Assembly (NCBI GenBank): GCA_000818945.1
Contig: KN805396.1
Span: 322,448-386,447, forward strand
Length of the DNA stretch: 64,000 nt
From: Schizochytrium sp. CCTCC M209059
Taxonomy: Eukaryota; Sar; Bigyra; Thraustochytrida; Thraustochytriidae
Direction of reading: 5' to 3'
Part shown: positions 21,530 through 29,891 of the stretch, one piece after another
Layout: each line of letters starts with the position of its first letter
Position numbering within the stretch: the first letter of the stretch is position 1
Notes under the pieces: generated by a model
The model's input: the letters and a program-made list of their open reading frames with translations, nothing else
Told to the model about the DNA's origin: nothing
Databases searched by the model: none
Made by a program: the position numbers and the translations under genes

Positions 21530-22603
21530 TCAAAGATCGCGCACGGTCTCACGACCGCAACCGCAAAACTCTCTGAGCTGGTCGAAAAAGCTCTTTGGTT
21601 CTTCAAGTCGTTGTGAGAGCCTCTTCGATTGGCGCTTCGACTGGCGCTTTGAGCGCTTCATGGGCGGCGGAGGAACGAATTCGGGCTCCTCCTCCGGCTC
21701 TTCCTCCAGGTCATCAAAGTTCGGCGCGGCATAACGAGATTGGGAATGGCGTTGCGAGCTCCGGCGCTCCGCACGGCTGCTCGTGCTGCTTCGCCTGCTG
21801 CTCCGTCTGCTACTCCGCCTGCTGCTTGAGCTCATCCTTTTCGAGGTTGCCACAGCAGCAATCACTTCATCAGCAATTTCTTCATCATTCTGGTCCACAA
21901 GCAATCCCGCATGATCCTCGTCGCTAAGCGCTCCGTCGTCGACGGGAAGGCTGCGCCACGAAGCCTCGGTGGCCGGGGCGCGCGTCGGCGTCTGGCCATC
22001 GTAATTTCCCGAGAGAATTCCGGCACCGATGCCGTAACCATAGCCACGAGGGCCAAAATTCTTGGCATAACATGCTGTTCGAGTGAATCACATCGACAAG
22101 AGGTGAGTACATTTGGCTCTTTCCGACTCTGACTTGCCTTTGCTCGCTCCACATGACTTCGACATGGCAAACGCAAGCAACATGAGAGAAGCGAACTTAC
22201 TTTGGCAGAACGGGTTACCATCGTGCTCGAGGTGCTTGCCGAGCTCAATACGCTTCGCGCACGACGCGCAGCGAAAGCATGTCTTGTGCCACGTCTTACC
22301 GAGCACGACAAACCTGTATGAATATGTGTGCCGAGTCAGTCGCTGTCGCTTCTTTGTTTTCCTTGCCTTTGCTTGCTTGCTTGCAATCTCAAGAATTCGA
22401 GGACCGCTCGGACAACTAGCTCTGCTTGGCTCCACCCGCATACAGTGCAGTGCAGTGCAAGGCAATGCAATGCAATGCCATGCAATGCAATGCAGTGCAG
22501 TGCAATGCAATTCAATGGAGTGCAGTGCCGCGTGGCGCCGGCGCACTTACCTCTCGGCCATGTAGACGGGGTCGTCGCAGCGCGCGCATCGTGAGCTCGC
22601 CAT
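21530..22603 (-). CDS. Single-LIM-domain protein, three exons
   Basis: Spliced gene read on the minus strand: exon 1 22551-22603, exon 2 22201-22313, exon 3 21530-22074, giving 236 residues. Introns are 237 and 126 bp with GTAAGT donors and CAG acceptors, and the phases agree at both junctions. The joined frame makes one complete LIM zinc finger (residues ~6-70): CARC, then WHKTCFRCASC, then FCQTCYAKNFGPRGYGYG, the second-finger end typical of plant LIM and animal CRP proteins. LIM domains bind proteins, often actin-cytoskeletal or nuclear. The remainder is acidic, then a Ser-Arg-rich repeat region (RRSSRRSS), with a Cys-containing tail (CGCG) near the C-terminus. A pentanucleotide-like repeat fills intron 1. 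Exact partner and location cannot be told. Confidence 0.85.
22443..22528. repeat. TGCAA/TGCAG pentanucleotide repeat in LIM intron 1
   Basis: Degenerate tandem repeat of 5-bp units (TGCAG and TGCAA with single-base variants) lying wholly inside the first intron of the LIM gene and close to its 5' splice site at 22550. Confidence 0.85.
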
Positions 22604-22621
22604 CCTCGATCGCTTCTCTCG

Positions 22622-22657
<36 letters not shown>

Positions 22658-23253
22658 CCCGCCTGCCTAGCCTGCCTAGCCTGCCTAGCCTGCCTAGCCT
22701 GCCTGCTCGTCCGCTCGCTCCTCGCGACCTCTCCGCGCGTTCAGGTTTTACTTCAATCAACACCCAAGCGAGCGAGAGTGCCGTCGTGGCACGCGCGTGC
22801 CGCCGCGCGTACCGTACTCTACAGGCAGAAAGAAGGAAAATCGGAAAGGAAACTTGAAGGAAACTGAAAGGAAAGGAAAGGAGAAACCACTTTATCCACT
22901 TTGGGCCCCGGGGCCGCTGCACGCGCCCCTTCGTCCCTTGCTCCGCCCCGATATTGGGCACGGGAAGGAGGTTGCATGCGGCAGACTGCGGCTGTGGTTC
23001 GACTTGGTGTCCTTTGGCTGGTCTTGGCTTGGCTTGATTCGGCTGGGCTTGGCTTGGCCTGGCTCGGCGCAGCGCGCGCAGCACGCGCCATCGATGAGGA
23101 TGGGTGCGTGTGTATGAATGTGTTTGTGGTGCAGTGCACACGTGCTTGCGCCGCGAAAGAAAAACATGAAAAGAAGTCAAGATGACTCGACCCACGCTGA
23201 AAAAGGGGGTTCATAAAGAATGTAGCCTCGCTGATGCAGGTGGAAACAAGGCT
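22604..23253. other. Intergenic region upstream of the LIM gene
   Basis: Holds a CCTG array (about 22621-22668), a 10-bp CCTGCCTAGC array (about 22665-22702) and GGCTT-type degenerate repeats (23020-23070). No gene is seen. It separates the LIM start from the 3' end of the LRR gene. Confidence 0.45.
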
Positions 23254-24030
23254 TTACGCATGCCGCGGCGAAGAAGAAGCAGGAGAAGCCTCGGACTGTT
23301 CTGTGTTGTTGACGACTTCCAGGGCATCGGGAACGACCTTGCACGGTGTACCTGCCAAAGACGACTCAAGTGCGGCCTGTGCTCGTCAAGGAAAACAGTG
23401 GAGTGAGCGTTAGTCCCCTACCGACAAGGACCGCGGCTGATGACCAGCCGTAGAATAAGCGAGGACATGAACAGTTTCGTTCAAACCATGGTGTACTCCA
23501 AAACGAACTCGCGGCGAATCGGATTGAGTTTGCCAGGAAAGCGAGCTTTGGAGGCTTTGCCAAACAAGGTTGCACTTTTGGTTGCATAAACGTACGATGA
23601 TGTCAGGAGAGAGACCGTGCACGAGAACTCGTTCGAGTTTCGGCAGTTTGGCAATCGTCTCGAATGGCATGGTTTCGATAGGATTCTCACGAATGTCCAG
23701 CACGCGCAAACTTGCTAACCCAGCAATCTCAGGCGGGATTTCCCTAATTTTGTTTCGCGCGACGACCAAGGTCTCGAGCGCCGGGAGATGCTCGAAAACT
23801 GCAGTCGGAAGCGTATCGATACGATTGCTTGTAATGTCAAGCTCTTGAAGCTCTGTGAGTCGTGTTTGAGCCACGAAACGCGCCAATTTGCAGACACAAG
23901 CTTGTTCAAGTTTCTCGCACATAATATTTTTGCATTGTAAATCAGTGCTTTCTGCCAACGCTAGACGCAGCACATGCTCTCCTCGCGTCGCCGCCTTGGC
24001 TGCTGCCGCGAGCGATCGGGCTGTCGCCAT
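23254..24030 (-). CDS. Small leucine-rich-repeat protein, probably two exons
   Basis: The ATG at 24030 opens a frame with three to four LRRs (LQELDITSNRIDTLP, LETLVVARNKIREIP, LRVLDIRENPIETMP), like short cytosolic LRR proteins. The unspliced frame runs to 23410 (206 residues) but loses its LRR character after SPDII. A better model splices a GTACGT donor at 23595 to a CACAG acceptor at 23377; a CTAAC branch-like motif lies 27-31 bp before the acceptor. This joins SPDII to AALESSLAG in phase and ends at a TAA at 23254, giving 185 residues. An alternative donor at 23421 (45-bp intron) is also in phase. The N-terminus is Ala-rich. LRRs bind proteins; no specific family name is justified. Divergent from cereblon, 468 bp apart. 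Confidence 0.72.
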
Positions 24031-24498
24031 GTCTGCTTCCGCTTAAAGCGAGCGAGCGTCCACACGTTACGAGCTCTTGAAAGAAAACCCGGCAAAAGCC
24101 TGGCGTCGCGTGACGTGACGTGGCGTCTCGATGCCGAAACGCAAAGAGCTCGTTCGCGTCCGGTGCGAGCTCCCTCTCGTGTCCTCTTTGCCGCCGCTGC
24201 CACTGTGCTTGTCTCACTGCCGCTGCGCCGACGCCGCATTTCGCCCATTGACCGACTCCGGAAATCCGCATTCTGCGCTACAAGCATTCATTTCTAGCCC
24301 CGTAAATTCGGGATATATCGTCAAAAGCGGCGACCTTGGCCGTGACGGCGCAGAACCGCGTGCGCGCGCGGGGAGGCGTACGTACAGACAAAAGGATCGA
24401 GGAAGTCCGCTTGCTGGATTGATAAAAGGCGCGCGTGCGCCTGGAAACCCTCCTCTTACGCCGCTTGCCTGACGGACGCGAGCAAGCAAGCGGCCGTG
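24031..24498. other. Divergent promoter region, LRR gene / cereblon gene
   Basis: The 468 bp between two start codons on opposite strands. It must hold the 5' UTRs and promoters of both genes. No TATA-like box, repeat or open frame of note is seen. Confidence 0.45.
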
Positions 24499-25950
24499 AT
24501 GGAGGAAAACGGAGAACGGACGTCGCTTCGGGACGCGGCGAGGGACGGCGGCGACGAAGAAGAAGAAGAAGAAGAAGAAGAAGAAGAAGAAGAAGAAGAC
24601 AGCCTTCTCGTTGCGCTTTCTTCTGATCTCGAAACCACGAACCAGTCTACGGAAACAGCGCACGTGGACCAGGCTCCAGGGAGAATCGAAACACAAGTCG
24701 GCACGCAAACAGCCATGGAGGTCGAGAGCGTGCAAGACACTTCAGACCTCGCCGACGATTCACAAAGTGGTGGCGACACAGACCAGGACCGGCCATGTTG
24801 GCAAGGCAGGTCAAGTGCTGGTCTTGGAAGGGGCAAACAAGCGGTAATTCCAGAACCCGGGTGCGAGATCCTCGCCTGCGTACTTCTTTTCCGCAAGATC
24901 CTCCTCATGCCATCCGAAACCATGCCCATTCGAATATCGTCAGAGTTCTCTCGCGAATTAACAAACGGCTTAGAGGATTCATCTCTTGTCACAATTACAG
25001 AACATATTCGATTTCCAAGGCTGGTTGGCCACCTTGAGTGCGGACATTCCCGAGGAGCAGACAGTGCACTCATTGGCAGAGTGGGGACGCTGGCTCGCCT
25101 CGAGTCGGTGGTGTCCTGTGCTCCATCAAGGCACGCCTCGCGCGATTCGAACGAGGGCGATATAGACGACGTAGACGACGGCAGCCATGGCTGGGCAGAT
25201 GTGACAATATTCGGCGCAGCGCGCTTCAAGATTGTCGCGCTCGAGCCCACGAGCGGTCTCTTCCACGCCATCGCGCGCATCTGTGTTCTCCCCGATGAAG
25301 GAAGCGGCTCTTTAACACGCACTCCTTCTACTGCAACGAGTATTCCCGATTTTGTGCGGCAAGCGTTTGATCCAGTGTCGCTATGTGCACGAATCGTGGC
25401 GTCTGGAAGTCGCCTTCTCCGTCCCTTTGGCAAGGAGGATTTGGCCGAGAATTTTGTTCTCCCTCGCACTCGGGCGGAAACAGAAAAGTTTTCTTTTTGG
25501 CTTGCGCGGAATTTACCACTTGATATGCGCACAGTTCGCGCGCTGCTAGAGCTCAATTCAACAGAGCATCGTCTACTCGAAATTCTTAAATTTGTTACGG
25601 GCGTGGAGGAAACCCTTTCCTGTGCTTTTTGTAACGCCGCACTCGCAACCACTGCCAACGTCATTTCCATGTCAGAAGTAGGCGCTGCTGGCTCGTACAT
25701 GAACGCATTCGGGTGCACGCACCAGCTGCTCACGCTCGATAAAGTTCCAGACGCTCGATCACGGGGCGCTCCAGTTTTGGAGCACACCTACTTTCCTGGG
25801 TACGCGTGGACTTGTATCTATTGCTACCAGTGTGAGTTTCACATTGGCTGGAAGTACGAGGCTGTTGACACTTCGTGCATTCCGCGCGAATTCTTTGGCC
25901 TCTTGCGCTCCGTGCTGACCACCAATCTACCTGGGCGTCACTGGCTTTGA
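24499..25950 (+). CDS. CRBN: Cereblon-like protein (LON-like region plus CULT domain)
   Basis: 483 residues from the ATG at 24499 (a GTG precedes it in frame). An acidic N-terminus contains a long poly-Glu run from a GAA repeat (24560-24597). Residues ~110-320 resemble the LON N-terminal domain (LLMPSETMPIRI, RFKIVALEPTSGLFHAIARICVLP). The C-terminal CULT domain (~370-483) has zinc cysteines C375/C378 and C442/C445, and the FPGYAW and HIGWKY motifs. In animals cereblon is the substrate receptor of CRL4 ubiquitin ligase and binds C-terminal cyclic imides (and thalidomide) in a three-Trp cage. Here the residue matching human W380 is Tyr (Y431), the other two Trp are kept (W437, W451), and the position of human V388 is Cys (C439). 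Its 3' end nearly abuts the next gene's. Confidence 0.9.
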   Translation: MEENGERTSLRDAARDGGDEEEEEEEEEEEEEEDSLLVALSSDLETTNQSTETAHVDQAPGRIETQVGTQTAMEVESVQDTSDLADDSQSGGDTDQDRPCWQGRSSAGLGRGKQAVIPEPGCEILACVLLFRKILLMPSETMPIRISSEFSRELTNGLEDSSLVTITEHIRFPRLVGHLECGHSRGADSALIGRVGTLARLESVVSCAPSRHASRDSNEGDIDDVDDGSHGWADVTIFGAARFKIVALEPTSGLFHAIARICVLPDEGSGSLTRTPSTATSIPDFVRQAFDPVSLCARIVASGSRLLRPFGKEDLAENFVLPRTRAETEKFSFWLARNLPLDMRTVRALLELNSTEHRLLEILKFVTGVEETLSCAFCNAALATTANVISMSEVGAAGSYMNAFGCTHQLLTLDKVPDARSRGAPVLEHTYFPGYAWTCIYCYQCEFHIGWKYEAVDTSCIPREFFGLLRSVLTTNLPGRHWL

Positions 25951-26019
25951 AATCGCAATATATCTTCAAAGACAAAAGGAAAAACAGGAAACAAAAAACA
26001 AAAACGACATACACAAGGA

Positions 26020-28965
26020 TCACCACAAGGTCTTTCGCCTGCGGGGCACTTCATCATCCTTCGCAGAAGGCGACTCTCCGTTCGCGTTTGACGGTCTGGC
26101 CTCCACTGTTGTATTGAACCCTTTGTCATTTTGGATGTCTGTATGCTTCGCCGAAGCATTTGGTATTCTTTCGACCTCGTCTGTATTCTCCACACTATGG
26201 GCGGGGTTGTCACTGTCAGCTTCGGGAGCCACTTCGGTATCGCCAGTGTTACGCTCGAGCTCGTCTGGATCAACTTGGAGGTCGCCTGAGGCCGCCACTG
26301 GCGTGGATGAAGTTGACGAAACTTGTTTCTCGACGTTTTGTGGAAAGCCATCGTTAAGCTTTTCTTCCGTGTGCGTCTGCTCCGCGTCATGTTCTTTTTC
26401 GTTTGCTAATGCAAAGGCCTCTGTGTCTTCCACAATCTGTTTTGTTTCCCCATCTGCTATATGTTGTAAAGATTCTGAATCTGCAAGTCCCGTGCGTGTC
26501 ACGGTTGCGTCATTGACATTCTTGCCCAAAGCCGTCTCTTGTGCTTGTTTCGTGGCGTGATCAGCTTGTTTAGCAACACTGCCAGCGCCATGGGGTTCCT
26601 CTTCTTTTTCAATCCCTGCGCTTTGGTGCTGCGGCTCCACTCCCCACCGGAAATTTGCTGCTTCAGCAGCAACTCTTAGATCATCTGCAAGAGCCGTGAC
26701 AGCGTCAGCGGCAGAAGCTGCGCCTTCTGCAGCCGCGGCAGCCCCACGTGCGGCGTCTGCTGCCCCTTTTGCAGCCACGACCGAGGCGGCAGCGCCTTCT
26801 GCTGCCGCACTCGCTGCTGCGGCAAAGGTTCCTCCATTTGCGTCCATTTGCCTTGCTTGACCGTCTTTCGTGCCAAAGAGGCTCCGATACTCATCTTCCA
26901 AAGAATCGTCCCAGGTCACAAACTGCATTTTCCGTCCCATTTGAATTGTGAGCTCATCAAGGTCTTGGCAGATTCGTGATGTGCACGACTGGAAGTCAGG
27001 AAAGGTGGCCCTCCACTCGCTTCCGTACAATTCACTTCGCATTTTGTCCACTTTTTCACTGCAAGACGGGCTTTCTGGCGAACTCTGGGTATTTTGACCC
27101 TGACAAACGGTTTTTTCAGCTTCTGAAAGTGCGACGAGCGCTGCGGCAAGAGATGCGTCTGGCTGTGATGCAAGAGATTGCCTTTCTTGTTGTAGGCGAG
27201 TCGCCTGTACTTCTTCATGATTATGTTCATCCCTTTGGGCGAGATGGGCATCCTCGTTGGACTTGTTCGCGTCTTCGTCTGGCTGGTTCACTTCGTTCAT
27301 AAATCCTGTTTGGACTTCTTCTTCTTCTTCTTCTTCTGCATCTTTTTTTCCACTATCACTTTGGACTTCATGTCTCTCAACTTCTACTTCTGGAATTGTT
27401 CCCTTTTCTTGCCATACTTCTTCTTGTGCTCCTTCGGGAACGTCCTTTCTGCTTGGCGATGCTGAAGCATTCGCTGCTTTTATTTCGATTGGAAAGTCGT
27501 CGTCCTTCTGCTCAATGGAGTCCATCGTCCTAACTTGAATGGTTGGATCTTGGTGTTCTCCCAGGATGTTTTCGTCCGCGTCGTCTTCATCATTTCCCCC
27601 TCCAAGCGGCTCCGTTTGGCTTGGTTTTGCGCAATGTTTTTTCTCATGCATAGCCCCCTCGAGTGCAGACTCATTGCCATCGCCTGAGATGCCTTTGCGA
27701 TCGAATATGCTGGAAGCGTTGAGTTCGGTGCCCATAGTCTCGCTTGAGCGTGGACCAAAGTCCGTGGCTTCGCTTCTGTCACTCAAGGGCTGTGCAGATT
27801 CCATTTCACTTCCTTCACTCGAGCGCGAACTCTGAAAGGAGCTAGATGATCCTGCTGAGCGTGAAGATCTTGGTCTGGCGCGGGGGCTTGCCGACCCATG
27901 CTCGAGAATGTCCCAGGTCTTTTTCCACGCTGGTTGTTCTTGCTTGGTCCACTGCAAATCCGTTTGTTGCTGAATCAATGGTCGTACCTGTGCACTTGTA
28001 GGTGTTGTGCGTGCTTGTTTCTGGTGTTGCTGCTTGTGAGATGACTTCTTCGTGTGAGTCTCTGACGCGGTTGCTGGTCGACGCGCCTCCCCTTCGCCTT
28101 TGTTGCACGAAGGCTTGGGTCGGCGTGCAGACTTGGGTCGCAAGCGCGAGCTCTTCTTCTCGCTACTTGCTTGAACAACATCTAGAGCAGAAGAAAGCGA
28201 GCTGCCCGCTCTGGAAGTTGTGCTCGTTCCTGAACTTGTTCCCGTACTCGAGCTGGAGGATGTGGACCTGAAAGTAGAGGCATGCAGCTGTAGTGATGCC
28301 TTGAACCTGCGATTCGCTTCCACTTTTCGGGCGATCTCGCGGCTTGCGCGACGTTCCCGATGAATTTTGTCTGTCTTTCGCTGCTCTGCGCGAATTGCGT
28401 CTGCATGTGCGCGTGCCTCGGCATCAAGTGCTGCTTGTCGCATTTTCAGCCGTTTGAGCTCGTCTCTTGTTGACTCAGGAGATTTGCTAATAGAGTGTTG
28501 AGGTTTGCCTGGTGAAGGTCTTCGCGAGCACCTGCGAGCGGGCGAACGCATGCGTGTCGACTCGGTTATGCGCTTTGCTGTCTCATTGCTTTCTGGCTCT
28601 GGAGCAGCTGTTTCTGCAAGTTCAACAAGATCATCGTCCACGAGATTGCCGGCATCGCTGGAAGCAATCGAAGGCTTACTTGCATTGCACCGCAAGGACC
28701 TCTCTTTGTCTTTTCCGAGTGCAGACTCGAGGTGAGGCATCATCATTTGACTCGGTTGGGGTGCCGGGTGAATTTTGCGTTTTCCTTTGCTTCGTCGAGT
28801 TTCGGTGGTGCGGGTCGTCTTTCGGGTCGTTCGTTTAGGACCGCCTAGACTTGCCTTTGTCGCCTCGAGCTCGGATTCGATTGCGCTTAGCTCCGTCATG
28901 TACATGTCGAGCTTGCTGCTGGCGCTGCCATCATTTTCTCGACGCGCAGACGCCAGGACCTTCAT
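26020..28965 (-). CDS. Unrecognised 981-residue low-complexity/coiled-coil protein
   Basis: Intronless; the first ATG is at 28965 (the frame stays open to 29103 without another ATG, so an upstream exon is not excluded). I do not recognise a family. Visible parts: a short N-terminal helix (LSAIESELEATKASLGG), a basic coiled-coil stretch (KRLKMRQAALDAEARAHADA, then EQRKTDKIHRERRASREIA), a Ser-rich middle, long Glu/Gln-rich segments with an E-run, and an Ala-rich AAEGAA-type region (~712-760) like amphipathic helical repeats. A short conserved-looking island (ELYGSEWRATFPDFQ, then FVTWDDSLEDEYRSLFG) lies before the Ala-rich part. No membrane segments or signal peptide. Stop codons of this gene and cereblon are only 69 bp apart (tail to tail). 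Possibly a cytoskeletal or scaffold protein, unproven. Confidence 0.65.
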   Translation of the reverse strand: MKVLASARRENDGSASSKLDMYMTELSAIESELEATKASLGGPKRTTRKTTRTTETRRSKGKRKIHPAPQPSQMMMPHLESALGKDKERSLRCNASKPSIASSDAGNLVDDDLVELAETAAPEPESNETAKRITESTRMRSPARRCSRRPSPGKPQHSISKSPESTRDELKRLKMRQAALDAEARAHADAIRAEQRKTDKIHRERRASREIARKVEANRRFKASLQLHASTFRSTSSSSSTGTSSGTSTTSRAGSSLSSALDVVQASSEKKSSRLRPKSARRPKPSCNKGEGEARRPATASETHTKKSSHKQQHQKQARTTPTSAQVRPLIQQQTDLQWTKQEQPAWKKTWDILEHGSASPRARPRSSRSAGSSSSFQSSRSSEGSEMESAQPLSDRSEATDFGPRSSETMGTELNASSIFDRKGISGDGNESALEGAMHEKKHCAKPSQTEPLGGGNDEDDADENILGEHQDPTIQVRTMDSIEQKDDDFPIEIKAANASASPSRKDVPEGAQEEVWQEKGTIPEVEVERHEVQSDSGKKDAEEEEEEEVQTGFMNEVNQPDEDANKSNEDAHLAQRDEHNHEEVQATRLQQERQSLASQPDASLAAALVALSEAEKTVCQGQNTQSSPESPSCSEKVDKMRSELYGSEWRATFPDFQSCTSRICQDLDELTIQMGRKMQFVTWDDSLEDEYRSLFGTKDGQARQMDANGGTFAAAASAAAEGAAASVVAAKGAADAARGAAAAAEGAASAADAVTALADDLRVAAEAANFRWGVEPQHQSAGIEKEEEPHGAGSVAKQADHATKQAQETALGKNVNDATVTRTGLADSESLQHIADGETKQIVEDTEAFALANEKEHDAEQTHTEEKLNDGFPQNVEKQVSSTSSTPVAASGDLQVDPDELERNTGDTEVAPEADSDNPAHSVENTDEVERIPNASAKHTDIQNDKGFNTTVEARPSNANGESPSAKDDEVPRRRKTLW

Positions 28966-29238
28966 TGGTCGCGTCCGCGCAATACTGCGCGAGAACTGCC
29001 TTCCTATAGGTTCAAGGGGTTGAGTCTCTCGCAACACGGCAGGCGCAACGAGTGCGCGAGCGCTCCGCCACCACGGCCGTGCTTTTTCGATCAGCACGTA
29101 CAAAGTTTGGGTTGCTTGAAGCAGCAGCGGTCACCTTCTCTTTGACAACGTAGCGCACAGCTCTCACAGTTGCCCTCAACTCGCAAGCACGTTAGCATGC
29201 AAGGAAAGCAGGCAAGCAAGGAAAGCAGGCAAGCAAGC

Positions 29239-29278
<40 letters not shown>

Positions 29279-29891
29279 GAACTAATACATCCGGGCCGTA
29301 GACTTCTCGTGAATAAGTGTTCGACGAGATCAGCTTTTCTGATTCTTGTAGGGAGCCATCTGGGTCGGAAGTCTATTTTCCGCCCAGGCTACCTCTCTTT
29401 GGGCGACTTGCACCCTTCGTATCTAAACCTTAACGCTTAATCTACATAGTAATCCGACTTATCTTGACCCGTCTAGCAAAGCACCAGATATCGGGCATGG
29501 ATGGCCCTGCAACTCGGAGTTCAAGTTCTCACTAGACCAAAAACGGATAAGTTAATGCTTCCTTCGTGCGTCGCGTGGACTTGGGTTCCGCTGCCTCTAG
29601 AACGAACTTTTCTTTTTCTTGTTTTCTTTCTTTTTTCGTCCCATCGATGCCGCAGGGGGCATCTCAAACACGAAACGCCCGACACTGCACGGCGCCGAGC
29701 AAAGGCGCGGGGTGGGGGGGCGTGGTCGGCCTGGTGGACGGCGGCCTGACGAGGTCGCGAGCGAGGGTCGCAGACGCCTTGGAGAAAGCGCTCGCTTGGC
29801 TGCAACAAAAACCGCGGCGGCAGCGGCTTTCTTCTCTCGAAGAAGGCAAGGTGGTGGGTGCTGTGAGGTGAGTGAGAACGAAGGCAAGTAG
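28966..29891. other. Divergent intergenic region with AAGC array
   Basis: Between the starts of the 981-residue protein gene (-) and the PH scaffold gene (+). A GCAAG/AAGC array occupies about 29200-29279. The rest (29280-29891) shows no coding signal beyond short repeat-free open frames and probably contains both promoters. Confidence 0.45.

Noticed and set aside
24456..25787. 443-residue minus-strand frame over cereblon
   Set aside because: Ser/Arg-rich antisense shadow of a well-conserved gene; no family match.
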